The position numbers were made by a program, and so were the translations under genes. This document shows, in pieces, positions 1 through 12,200 of a DNA stretch of 64,000 bases. This stretch comes from Branchiostoma floridae (lineage: Eukaryota > Chordata > Leptocardii > Amphioxiformes > Branchiostomatidae): NCBI RefSeq assembly GCF_000003815.2, contig NC_049984.1, positions 18,615,304-18,679,303 of the forward strand. Direction: 5' to 3'. The notes below the pieces were generated by a model that did no database searches, was not told the DNA's origin, and saw only the letters and a program-made list of their open reading frames with translations. Each line of letters starts with the position of its first letter. Position 1 is the first letter of the stretch.

Positions 1-59
1 TTGCTGCGGTACCGTAGGAAAGTGAATTTTCCATTGAAAACAAGAACACAAAAATACGA

Positions 60-262
60 AGCTCGCTGCAGTACCGTAGGAAAACGCCAGGTAAACTGAT
101 TTCGAACTTGGCCTTTCTTTCCACAACCGCTACACACATACCAATAATCACAAAATTCCATCCACAATTTCTCGAGTTATAAGCTGTTGACCTACATATA
201 GGCCCATCACCCTATGTACTAACCTAAAACATGGACTTCTTGGCGAAGGCAATGATTTTACG
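60..262. repeat. Dispersed repeat (CTTTCTTTCCACAACCGCTA family), copy 1
   Basis: TTTCTTTCCACAACCGCTAC followed about 120 bases later by CTTCTTGGCGAAGG is shared with 24310-24460. The family is unidentified. Confidence 0.65.
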
Positions 263-390
263 GTGTACAGATGCTCGAACGAGCAAGGCTTGTCTGCGTT
301 CTGTGACTCTAGAATGACCCTAACTTTATTGGACTTATAATCACATGGGATCCCCGGGCGTATCATTCCCAGTACAACATGGTGGTACGT

Positions 391-460
391 CGATTGAAGG
401 TTAGACATCCAGGTAATAAGACACGACAAAAAGCAGTTTCTCAAGCAACTGGATATGATT
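391..460 (-). mobile_element. Fragment of the tailed palindromic element (minus strand)
   Basis: The reverse complement of tail plus right arm: CGATTGAAGGTTAGACATCC then AAAAAGCAGTTTCTCAAGCA. The rest is absent, consistent with 5' truncation. Confidence 0.65.
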
Positions 461-540
461 AACATGGTGTTAGGTTCCCTCGCCAAGGCTACGCGTTTTT
501 AGCAGAGATCTGGGGTATGAAAGTAGCCTAACCACCGTGG

Positions 541-597
541 TTAGCAAGCGAAAGTCGTGAGCCAGCGGTTACTACGGAGGATGATACTCAGGCTAGT
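541..597. mobile_element. Fragment of the CCTGAGTACCATCCTC foldback family
   Basis: GAGCCAGCGGTTACTACGGA followed by GGATGATACTCAGGCTAG is a half-copy of the palindromic element seen complete at 40515-40640. Confidence 0.6.
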
Positions 598-612
598 GTG
601 AAAGATGGGGTA

Positions 613-790
613 ACATGCGTTGTTGATTGCAGACTGGTATAAGAGGGGATTGTACGTTGTTGATTGCAGACTGGTATTAGAGGGGATCGTGCAGTGTTGG
701 TTGCGGACTGGTATAAGAGGGGGGTCGTGCAATGATCGTTGCGGACTGGTATCAGAGGGGGATGGTGCAGTGTTGGTTGTGGACTGGTGG
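613..790 (+). repeat. 38-bp tandem repeat, about 4.5 units
   Basis: GTTGATTGCAGACTGGTAT-like cores recur every 37-38 bp (about 624, 662, 700, 738 and 776), followed by AGAGGGG. Confidence 0.85.
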
Positions 791-1011
791 AAAGGTTACA
801 GAGCCATCAGTGGGCTGAGAACAACAGGGTTGAAGTGAAAATACGTAGCGGATTCGCCGCAGAAGAGGACGCGCGCGGAATCGATTAGCACTTCTTTCCT
901 CTTTAACTTTTCATTTTAACGGACGATAGTGCGACGCTATAGAGTAAAACGAACCAGAATGGGACATGTGGGAAATATCACTGCATTTCTGACTGCAGAA
1001 AGATTCGCAAT

Positions 1012-1046
1012 CACACACACACAAATGCACCCACCCCACACACACG
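1012..1046. repeat. CA-rich microsatellite
   Basis: Interrupted CACACA runs. The surrounding 800-1800 region otherwise shows no recognisable gene or repeat. Confidence 0.7.
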
Positions 1047-1917
1047 GAGAGAACGAGATAGACAGACACATTTCAGAAGGGATACTGCACTCCCATTGAG
1101 GTGAAGTATAATTGAAAAAGGCACAACAGAGGCAGTGGATCGTGCATTGCCGTACGTAGGCGTCCCAAAATGGCGACGTTCTCCGCCATTACAAAGAAAG
1201 TACTTTTCCGCCATCACCCGCGCTAATGTGCCCGTCCGCATCAGCACTTTAGCGCCCACAACATGTCTGTAGCATGGCAAGGGCATGTCTAGGTCAAACT
1301 AACTTCATTTTCAACATTCCTGTAATATATATATATTATTGTGTAATTTGGCTCAATTTTTGGATGTTGAATGTACGCAAAAGGGGGAGGAGTGTTGTGT
1401 AGAAGTGTAAATGGCTATACGAAAGTATGATAAAATAATTCTATATTGTTATGTCTCTGTAGCGCAAATCCTAGAGTAGAATTGCTCCCTCGTGGATAAG
1501 TTTTGTATGTTAGTACGTTGACATCATGTCCGAGTGTGTTGCTCATGGACTCCTATAGTGGTGCTATCCGTGCCATTACCCTGGACGTGCGTCTGATGTT
1601 GTACCCTTGCTTTGGTTTGCCGTGACCCAGAAGGCTTCCTTAGATAGGGGTCGCTGCTGAGGTCACGTCCTCTCGCCTCGCCCTCGACCCGACCGTTGGC
1701 CCTCCCGTCACATCTCCGGGGTAAATGATTGAACCATGGGACGTTCTTTGTCTCTTTCACTGTATAAAACTCTCCCCGAGAATTGATTATCGGTCCATTT
1801 GGGTCATGAATAAAACACGCACGTAGGAATGGAGGTCAGGTTGTACTCTGTGTGGACAGGGCATGCTGGTCTTTATCTTGGTGGTGGAGGATTGTATCGT
1901 AGCCTTAATCATTTCTC

Positions 1918-1923
1918 TACCCA

Positions 1924-1954
<31 letters not shown>

Positions 1955-2013
1955 TTCTCCAAATCTCTCTCTACCCATCTCTCTCTCTCTCTTACTCCCA
2001 TTTCTCTCTACCC

Positions 2014-2057
<44 letters not shown>

Positions 2058-2090
2058 CTCTCTCTCCTCATCTCTCCCCCTCTCTTCCTA
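1918..2090. repeat. (CT)n microsatellite with ACCCATCTCT interruptions
   Basis: Long CT dinucleotide tracts broken by CCATCTCT, CCAAATCTCT and CCTCATCTCC. Open frames through it on both strands are low-complexity artefacts. Confidence 0.95.
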
Positions 2091-2674
2091 ACGACTACCA
2101 AATAGACTTCGGCAATGCTATATGTCACCAGTGTGGATGGAACGATCCCCTGTGGTCAGCATGGGCGATAATAACCACTACCACATTGGGGCAAAATAAT
2201 GACAGACAATCAGACATTGCAAAACCTTCGGTGACCTAATGCCAAAATAATCACAATCACTCCGTTTCAATTTCACTGTGTTCTAATAAAATCTGACCAC
2301 AACGGATAACACTTCCACACGAAGAAACGGTACCGCGAATCTGCCCAGAACATGAGGAAATATTATTCCCCGTTTTTCTTCTACATAGTTATTGGCTAGG
2401 CTTGGCTCTTTTTCTGCCATTAAGCGGCGGCGTGGAATAGGTATTGATTTGCGTCTGACTAAGGCTATAGGAGGCGGGGATCAAAAGCAAACAAGGTCAA
2501 TTGCTTTTCACAGGCGAGTCTGTGGATCAGGCTCAACCTCTGCCCTAGATTCCGTACTCTGCCGTAGATGGGAGAATAATGCACAGACGCCCAGGCTTCC
2601 CAAAGCTCACAGGGTTGACCTGGGGGGTAGATACGATATGGAGCGAAAGCAAAAATCGTTTGCCGTAAACAGTT

Positions 2675-3130
2675 TCAACTAGTTCTTGAACTAGTTTAAC
2701 TGTAATATCCAACACAAAAAATTGGGCTCACCCAAATTTTCGACTGAACAGCACCAGTCTTTGTCAAGGAATGAACAATCCACTGCTGCCTTGACGTCAC
2801 GTTATGCAGACAGAACACGTGACTCAGTGACAGTGGATCATAGGTTGAAGGAAATCTATGGCGCCCACCGTCTCTGTTCAGGGATGGTTGTAACGCTCTG
2901 ATGTAGATGGCCTTTTTAATCCCTCTAGCGGAAAAGTCTGGTTTCAACAAGTCCATGGGCTTTTGGAGTTGTTTTTTTTACACAACAACTGTCCTTTTTT
3001 TCAAACTGCCCCCGACTTCATTAGATAGAACACGTGACTCATTGAGCAGTGGATCATAGGTTGAAGGAAGTCTATGGAGCCCACCGTCTCTGTTCAGCGA
3101 TGGTTGTAAAGCTCTGTTTACCCAACAACT
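2675..3130. repeat. Dispersed repeat (ACCCAAATTTTCGACTGAAC family), one and a half copies
   Basis: 2690-2955 matches 36305-36560 over its length (shared ACCCAAATTTTCGACTGAAC, AGGAATGAACAATCCACTGC and GTGGATCATAGGTTG). A second partial copy is at 3028-3120, and an inverted fragment lies at 41405-41475. Target duplications were not resolved. Confidence 0.75.
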
Positions 3131-5474
3131 GTCCTTTTCCCATATTGCCCCCGACTTCATTAGCCACGTTAATCGCCTCAGCTTAACCCAGTTTCGTTCT
3201 TCAAAGCGACTTTGCTCTTCACAAAGCAACGGGAAGTCACGGAACTTCATCCATCTCCTCATCCCCAACCCACGTCTCGTCCCTTCCTCCAGACCTGTTT
3301 GATCCTCATCGCATCGCGGGGATTGACACAGCGCGGGTCGGTCGGATCAATCAGTCACGGCACACACCGCCTTCCCCCAGGTGAAAGTCTCCAATTACTC
3401 AGGCCGCTGGCGGCACCTTTCATATTCTCCAGCCGCGGCAACTAATTACAAGACTCCGCCGTGTCGCAAGATCGAACAGCCCGGCGGAAAAAACGTTTGA
3501 ATTGTTTGCTGATCTTTTCGATTTCCGCGGGGCAAGCTAGCTGATGACTCGTCACAGAGGCAGGGCGAGATTGAAGGAGATGATTTTGCACTGAATATGT
3601 TCTTACTATCTTTCCAATGCAATCACATTGTCAAATGGTAAAAGGTGATTTGGCTGAGACGAATATATAATTTCTCTATATCAATAGTTTAACACATAAT
3701 ACGACAACTAAGCTTTGCTTAGAAAACGTTGTGGTACTAATAAGGTATGTTTATCATAACATAGACCCTGTTTACATATAATGAAATCCATAGAATTTGA
3801 AGAATTCTAGAATTGCAATTGTAAAGCATCTGAAATGAATTTTCATACCTATATTTCATACTTTTATCTTTGAAATTGAAATTTACAAGTGTTAAATGAG
3901 CACCCAATCTGTTACCAACATACTCCGTTTTCGACGCTTTGAAAGGAAGTTGAGAATTGAGACTGTCGCGACTTTGAAAGCTATTCTGAAGTCACGAGAA
4001 CTTGTGCGACGCTCCCTTACCCTTACAGCAACGTCAGCCTTCAGAGCGCGTAAATGAGAATGGCCCTGTACAGATCTGATGGTCACTGGGATGTAATGGA
4101 AGCACCGGGGTAGGCAGACGAAAGGACGTCAGCTCATTAAACCACGACAAACTGCCATATAGAGAGAAAGGGGGAGGAGAGAGAAAGACACACAGAGGAT
4201 CATAGTCACAGAGAAAGCCTTCATATGGGCGTTTTGTCCTAGCCGCTCTTCGCAAAAACCGACGGTAGTAGGGACTTGTATTGAGGGAATAGAACACTGG
4301 CGTCTGGAAACTATGGAAAATCGTTTTGTTCCAGACGTCAGACGTAACATAATAGTTCTGGATCACATAGTTTAAACTGACAGGCCTGTTTGGCAGGTCA
4401 CAGCACTGCCTTCATTACGTACCGTTTTCCTGATTCAACATGGCGGCCATCTTGTCAGAGGACATCCGATCAACCACCAGAACTGGACGGTGACTGCCTG
4501 GCGAGAAATAAATGTTGGTGAGAAGACTGCCAGGCCAGTTCTGTACGTGACATAGCTAGATTTTTGCCGCTTAGATCCGCCTATCAATCATGTTCAACTG
4601 ATCCATTTCTCTTACATGACCTCGTGGGGCTCCATGCCATTCAGCCTCATATTAGTAATTCTGGGGTTGTCCGCCCGACTATCGGTCCGATCGCGCCCGC
4701 GCTCAGTCACGAAAACATCCGACTGATTTCCCTCCACCCCACTAAGCTATTAACCACTGAATCCCAATTGCATAACTGCTTGAACTGCCAATGCATTAAG
4801 TCCTATGAAGGGGTATACATCATACAAAAAGAAGAGTTGATGTTTCTGTGTCTGTATCATATTTGTCTGGAGAGAACCTGATAGCAACAATGCATGACAG
4901 ACTCTAGTATACACTCAATTTCATAGACGCTGCACTTCTATGAAGAAGCAATGGCGATAAGGGCGCATGGCACTGATAGAGGATAGTAGAAAGACGTTAT
5001 GTTAAGCCGGGACTGCGTACTTTGTAGATATAGTTAAGTGTTCGGAGACCTCATGCCTCTATTTGATATATAGATTTTTCAGACATCACAAGTAAAACAT
5101 TCCTGCCATGCAGCACAAAGGATCATAAACGTCTCTGTCGCTGAAGTAATGATGATACACTGAAAAAGTACTGATATAATTTCATAAGTTGAGTGCATTC
5201 ACTAGCTTGACTAAAATCGCGCTCCTAGCGGCCCATCCGACTAACCGGGAACGGGGGAGGGCACCAATATGTCCCTAAGACAGCGAGGGGTTTTGAAGCA
5301 CAAGATAGGTAAAAAAATACCTTATGCCGATCTGAAAACCTAAAACAATGACAACGAAAGGACGTGGTGCAAAGTCGTGGTGCAAAATTTAGACCAAGGC
5401 CTGCTATCGAGTAAAGGCGGCCTTCCTAATGATGCTGAATGTTCAGCACCAAGGACAGGCCTTCATGAAGAGCG
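3131..5474. other. No gene recognised; possible regulatory block near 3.33-3.56 kb
   Basis: No exon, RNA gene or clear repeat was found. About 3330-3560 is less AT-rich than its surroundings and contains CAGGTG, CAATTA, TAATTA and TGATGACTCGTCA motifs, so it could be a cis-regulatory element; this is speculative. Confidence 0.3.
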
Positions 5475-5691
5475 TACTGTACATGCATTTAAGTTCGCGG
5501 GGATTTAATTTCGCGGCAGCGGGAAAATGGGATGTTCGCGGTGGTTTTGAATTCGTGGTAGCGCCATACCGCGAACTTGTCTACAGTACGGTACTGTCGC
5601 ATACTGTATTATGAAAGTTCGCGGTGGTTTTAATTTCGCGGTTTAGGGGCCACAATATAAAACCACCGCGAAAGTTTCTGCATTTACAGTA
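5475..5691. mobile_element. CTGTAAATGCA-type MITE with TTCGCGGTGG modules (copy 1)
   Basis: The termini TACTGTACATGCATTT and CTGCATTTACAGTA are inverted repeats bounded by TA, as for Tc1/mariner-related MITEs. The interior repeats GTTCGCGGTGGTTTT and its complement several times. Confidence 0.8.
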
Positions 5692-6179
5692 TTTCTTTAT
5701 TTGAATTCATCCTAAACAGCTGCATGATCATGCCCCCACCCACATGCATTTAAGGCAACATCAGGAATACCATCTATCCCGTTGGAGAAGAGAATCCACG
5801 GACACAGGCCATGAGCTCTGCTTGCAATTAACTACTGAAAATTATATATGGTATCAGCACACTCTATGATATATGATATGTTACATACTGGCTAGTTGAC
5901 GCCCGGTTTATAGTCAGCTTTAAGCTTTTGGATTCCTTGAATAGCATGGTGACTCTAAATGGCCCTAAATGAAAGCAATGAGAAATAGTATTGCTCCTAG
6001 CACGACAAGCTATGATTATATAGTATAATGCAAGCTGGACTCGTGATATATAGCCGACGTCCTGTTTTGCAATATTCTGAATTAAATGTAGATGACAGGC
6101 GTCCGCTATAATATCATAAACGCCAGCGCCGCAAGAAAATACGGCTGATTTATAGCATCATGTGATCATGTTGCAAAGC

Positions 6180-6905
6180 TACAGATTATGTAAACACGGA
6201 GAGTGTTGAAGACTGCTGTGGTAGAAGCAAATCAAAGTCAAGATACGTTTGAGGTAAAGATTGACACGACACGGATACGGGGTATGGCTAAGAAAAGCGT
6301 CCATTTTCACAGACTTGGGGAGTCCTGGGGACTTTCATCGCGATCATGTTGTCAGGCTACATATTATGTAAACACGGAGAGTGCTGAAGACTGCTGGGGT
6401 AGAAACCAATCAAGGTCAAGGAACGTTTGAGGTAAAGATTAACTTGACACGGATACGGGATACGACTAAGAAAAGCATCTATTCTCCCAAACTTGGAGTC
6501 TTCGGGATTTCCATCGCGATCATGTTGTCAGGCTACAGATTATGTAAACACGGAGAGTGTTGAAGACTGCTGGGGTAGAAACAAATCCAAGTCAAGGAAC
6601 GTTTGAGGTAAAGATTAACTTGACACGGATACGGGATACGACTAAGAAAAGCATCTATTCTCCCAAACTTGGAGTCTTCGGGATTTCCATCGCGATCATG
6701 TTGTCAGGTTACAGATTATGGAAACACAGAGAGTGTTGAAGACTGCTGGGGTAGAAACCAATCAAGGTCAAGATACATTTGAGGTTAAGATTAACATGAC
6801 ACTGTCGCGCCTTTGCTGACAGAAATCGACATACACAAGTGTGGTACGGCTAAAAAAAGCGTCCATTCTCACAGACTTGGAGTCTTGGGGATTTTTTTCG
6901 TCAGA
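6180..6905 (+). repeat. Tandem array of about 177-bp units
   Basis: GTTGAAGACTGCTGGGGTAG-like starts recur at about 6203, 6381, 6557 and 6733 (spacing 176-178 bp); the fourth unit is diverged. Each unit gives a chance 60-75 codon frame crossing into the next. Confidence 0.88.
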
Positions 6906-8208
6906 ACGAAGTGTCAATCATATTGAATGAGCCTGGGCGCTGGCTTATCGGCCCCGCGCAAGCAGTACGCCTGAGACATTTCTCCATCCCTCCGGCAAAC
7001 ACGTAATTGCGTGGACTTTACATGGATGGGGATATAACGTTAAAGCTCGGTTCTCAGAGGGATGGGCCTTGGTGTGTGAGATAGGGTTTCTGTCAAAAGA
7101 CTCGAGTTTTAGTGTGTACCTACTTGTGACAGGTACTTAACTTTCATAACATAAGCTGTCAACCACGCAGTCTGGCGTCACGAGTCAAAAACGATATGTT
7201 AGTCAAAAATACCAAGAAAATGATTTACTTGAGCTTCTGCCACTTTGATTTGAAAATCCATACTTGTCATGAACGCCACTTCAGTCTTTTTATCATTAGA
7301 ATTCCATAAAATCCTCCATTTTGTTGAGCATGCTTATGAGGCACTACTTTATTGCTTATAACGATTTCTTTTAGATCTGACGAAATGTACTGGATGAAAC
7401 GCCATGTAGAAATTTGGTTGCCCATAATACTAATAGTATTGTAAGCTAGGAGGTCCATTATCGACCTTGACCTCGACATACCCAATGTCATTATGATCCA
7501 CCTACAGCTTCTCAAATTATGCTGGGAACAGACACCCAAACGGACCAAAAACACAAACATATTGCCGAGGCCATACCAATTTCATTTGTTGCTTGTTGGA
7601 TTCGCCTGTCCATTTTTTTTTTCATTTTCAAAATCCTGAGAAAAAAATACAGGTTTTGCCATCACAAACCCGTATACGTAAGTATTGCCATTCAGACCGA
7701 CATACACATAATTTCAGTCTAAAAACAATGTATTTTAGTAACAAATCAAAGGAGGGGTTCATTGCTTAAAACGCTCCATTAAACTCCTCAGACTGTTGTT
7801 TCTTTGTGTCATTTAAGCCGTATATCTTCACCCCAGTCCTTTTGAAAAAAATTTCTGAAATAAAATCCGGGAAAAGAGAAATAAATTTTGTGTGACCCGA
7901 AGTTTTCCAAAAAACGCCATACCAGGAAAGTTGGAACAATCCAATATGGTCGATACTAATTCATTCGGCCCTGACAAATGGGCTTGATATCTAATATATA
8001 TGGCCGTGAATTTCTTATATATATGATTATTAGATTATGTATGGCCCGGCCATATTTCGTTAACATTATAACAGCAACATAACAGCTTGATAAAGAGTCA
8101 ATAAACGCGACCACCTCACGTCCTCCAGTAAAACAAAGTGACTGTATTTGATACATCAAAATACAAGGAGGCTATGATACTAGGAAAGGAGGAGGAAGAA
8201 GCTAAGAT

Positions 8209-8420
8209 CCACTTAGGCTTAGGTCACATTTCCATACCTGGCCCGGCCGAGCAGCTTTCGGGAGCGAAAAGAATGATAGAAAAGACATCGAAATGCACAA
8301 AATGTCAAAATAAGATTCATGGACATAATATGTGTATATTTCTAGGTATACATTTTAATTTTTCGTTTCTTAAAACATCCCGGCCGGGCCCCTAGTTTGG
8401 AAATGTGACCTAACCCTAGG
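8209..8420. mobile_element. Foldback MITE, GGTCACATTTCC ends (copy 1)
   Basis: Left arm GGTCACATTTCCATACCTGG then CCCGGCCG; right arm CGGCCGGGCCCCTAG then TTTGGAAATGTGACC. The interior is AT-rich and includes GGGAGCGAAAAG. A second copy is at 58226-58420. Confidence 0.75.
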
Positions 8421-8904
8421 GTGACACTATAAACTCTATTTTACTATATAGTCTCTTGTATTTATTGCTGTATTTATCGGCGTTGAAAAGGCAATAAAAG
8501 CTAATAAAGTATAACGCTACATCAGACCATTGTATAGAGAATAAATGTAAAAGACAGCGCTATTCCACGGCACATACCCTTTGGCATACATAACACGGCT
8601 AAACGTGTGCTCTGGATCAATATTCACCGGTCAATGAAGAAAGACGAACAATAATAGCCCACAACTACACGAGATGTCCAATTAAGGGCCTTTTAGTGCG
8701 GACTCAATACATCGTAAAAATAGCTGAAGGAATCAAAGCAGTTATCTATGACTTATGCTCAGCCTCGTGTAAACGGTTAGATAAGTATGACGCACATCGT
8801 TATGATGGAAAAGACCGCACGGTAGACAGGATTGTTACAGATATCGGCCTGTGCCTTAAATACATCTCTAATGAGACACTACGTCAGACTACTTGTATAG
8901 CGTC

Positions 8905-9162
8905 TGATAAGGCCCCCTTTCCACTAGACGGCGATCGCGCTGCGCTCTCACTGCAACATAAATAGGATATGTGTAACCTTCGCTTTCATACTGGGTATAT
9001 CATACAAAACGTAAAAGTGTGACCGAGAAGACAACAAAACACACAAAGTGTAAAAAGATTAGTTTCTTTTCTACACAATTCGTTGAGCGAACTGTCAAAT
9101 TTTAGGTCGCAGAGAGAGCGCGGCGAGAGCGCCGTCCTAGTGGAAATGGGGTATAATAGGTC
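8905..9162. mobile_element. Foldback MITE, CCCCTTTCCACTAG ends
   Basis: Left arm CCCCCTTTCCACTAGACGGC and right arm GCCGTCCTAGTGGAAATGGG are complementary, extended by GCGCTCTC / GAGAGAGCGC stretches. There is no coding capacity. Confidence 0.75.
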
Positions 9163-9240
9163 CCACTTAGCGGTCTATCAACCTTTTACATCGTTGCAGG
9201 CGGGCGGTGACATTGTGCGCTATAATGGTAGAAAATAGTC

Positions 9241-9262
9241 CCCCACACACACACACACACAA
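9241..9262. repeat. (CA)n microsatellite
   Basis: A run of about 10 CA units just after the foldback MITE. Confidence 0.85.
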
Positions 9263-12200
9263 AAACAGACGTCGTTGCTATGCAGAAAAATGTGATGAAA
9301 GTGATCGACGTCAATATTGAATATGAATGTTGAGAACGATACCATACATTGTGAAAGGTACGAAGACAACGCAAGAGTCGTTTCAAACCAAACCAAACCA
9401 CAAGAAGATATAAATATATGACAGTTAAGTATAAGTGTAAGAAACAATAGAATATTTAGGCTTTAAAACATCAACAGTATGAATCAAGGAATACAAGATG
9501 AAACCATTTCCTCGACATGATCCCACTGATAATAAAATTACGCTCATCAAATGCACTAATTCATAGTTCGCTTTCTCACAATTATAAAACAGTCATACTC
9601 TTTTGTGTTTTGCAGTTTGGACTTGTAAGATCAAAGCAACTCAGGAATGGGGACGGATTTTCATTTTTCCTGATGAAATTGCAGTCGGAGGTGCTTGTTG
9701 AAAGTTTAATCGAAACCATGCAAAGCGGCCCCTTGCTGATCAAGGGACCATCAAATGTTATTAGACCAGTGTTCTTTCATGAACTGGGATCTTCCGCGAA
9801 ACAACCAAGCACCAGGCACTGATCTGCCGGGGTGAATGTTTTCAAAGAGCGGATGGTAGCTTTCATCTTCCGGCGAAAGCTTTTAAACAACCGACCCTCT
9901 TTTCTTCATCTGAGGTCGTCCGGGAAACTAGTAGATGATATTAGGTTGACTAGAGGACATTATGCAAGTACACGTGCCTCGAAATCTGATTCGGTAAACC
10001 ATAGGCAGGTATGATGACGTCATATAGTAAGGTTCTTCAGACACAACCAGGTAGTACTTACTTACAACGTTTCGATGTCTATCAGACACCATCGTCAGGG
10101 TAAAATGACTCACTTCTTGCTGCTACTTATAGCCGATGTAGGTGGCGCTGCAGCAGCAAAAACGCCGTCCCGAACGTGGCTCAGCTTGTATCCCCCTCCA
10201 CAGATATATTCTCATGTTCAAAATCATGAAAGTAATACATGTAATAAGATTCGTCCATAGACTATTCATTATACTATCATCCACTCGATCGTTTCAAAGA
10301 AAGTGTTTAAATAATTGACTGAGAGGTTTACCCGAATCAAAATAGCATCACAATTGGTGTTGTCATAAAGTGTGATAATTCAAGACCGTACTTTGCAGGG
10401 TAATTATCGATCACACAAATAGCAACGACTTAAAGATAACGTTAAGTATAAATACAACGATGCCAAGTGCAGTTGGACATACAAGTGTTTAAGTGATTCG
10501 CTCTACTGCTATTTCCAGTGCTGCAAGAGTCACGATTTGCTGGAATGAAAATTAAGACATAAAAGACAACAAAACACACAAAACGTAAAGAAATGGGCAC
10601 AATTCGTGTAATATTTCCTAATCTATTCCTTTATCTTTGGTTCCCGAAACAAGCGCGTCCTGTTTTGAAATGTGCCCCATAATTGGGAGAGATGGTTGAC
10701 AACCCGTCGTGCAACCAGCGTAATCAGTGGCTTGGTAATGATTTCTGTTCCCGGGACTTAAAGCGACAGCGTATGAATTATTAATGTCCATATTGTCCCC
10801 TCCAAATTTGATTATTGATTGTTAAAAAGCAGCCTTTTTGGGTCAATGGGGGCCGCTCAGTTCCCATGGCGACGAATCGTTGGGCCATTGAGGAACCCCA
10901 TTAGACGGGACTGCTTTTTATCACCGGGATCGTCAGAGAATACTGGGACGTACAGCAGTCGACATTAGTTCTTTCGTTGTAGTCATATTTGTCTACTGCA
11001 ATTCATCTCATGAAAAAACATGCTGCTACACCTGATTTAGAATGGATGAAGCCAGTTATATGAAAATGTTGAAAATTTTCAATATATTGTATATAACTCT
11101 AGAACAATAACTCTGGGCTATTTAAACAATGAGAAAAAATGATAAGACTTTCTCGAAGTCCTGATAGAGAGAATCAAGAAGAAAAGTTGGTTCAATTTTC
11201 TATATCATGTCCCTAGCCTGTGCATTTTCTAGGCTATAGGTCACTGTTCTCGTTTTACTCTAGTTTTTATTGCTTATTCTATGCTATTTTCCCATCTCCT
11301 ATAACGAATCTCTCCCCTCAACAAGCCTTCCTGTTCCACTATTTGCTGCATCAGTTGTATTTATTGGCAGTCCGGTTAGATTGATGGTCGGTTTTAGGAA
11401 CTTGGAATTTCGATCATTATACCCGGGATATAAACGTAATGCCCGGCTTGGATCAATGGCCGTTAGACAGATCCAGCCTCATTCTCAGTGAAGTACGACC
11501 ATTTAGTGACCCAAATTAACCACATCCAAATCATGGTCTTCTCAAATTGAAGCATTCATAGATCAATGGAACTTTTTATTATATAATACAAGGGGCTGTA
11601 TACGGATGAAATTGCGTATGGAGGATAACAGATAGCATAAATTCTATTTGATGAGCATATATAGGACGGCAGAAGAAGAAAAAATTCGAAAACCTTACGA
11701 AAATAGACAAATATGTAAACGTACCCCTCCCACTGGTTCCAGGTTATTGTTGCTTTCATGTTATATATATATATATACATATTGATTTGTGAAAAATATC
11801 GCAAAATTCAGACCGAAGAGATCTTGTCGTTCCCCATATAACGTTATTGACATTTATACATGCGTTAGTAAGGAATATTTGTGTTATGAGAGTTGGCATA
11901 TTTCCTATATTCCCTTCTGGATTCCTGCCAAGATGTCGTCTGAATTTTTCACGATTGCGTCATGTGGTTGTACTAATTACTGTAGAATAGTTCATGCCGT
12001 CTGCTGTCTTTTGCCCTATAAATCACAATTCATAACGGTGAATACTACTCTACACACTGTGACATTTCTACATGCATCCTTTGGGTTCATGAATATCTTA
12101 AAGAATTATATGAACGTAATTCTTCATTCCATCATAGTGAGAAGTACACGATTCCATGAAACGCTACATTTTGTAATTTTGACATTTTGAGTGAGCCACT

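Noticed and set aside
1787-2239. Long frames through the CT-rich tract
   Set aside because: Low-complexity dinucleotide translation only.
9928-10113. Peptide frame with VSDRHRNVVSKYYLV text as a Penelope-like protein
   Set aside because: Resemblance recalled to non-coding ends of retroelements only; no GIY-YIG or reverse transcriptase motif, so only a fragment note was kept.
11789-12190. 133-codon frame
   Set aside because: Composition typical of AT-rich non-coding DNA; no domain recognised.
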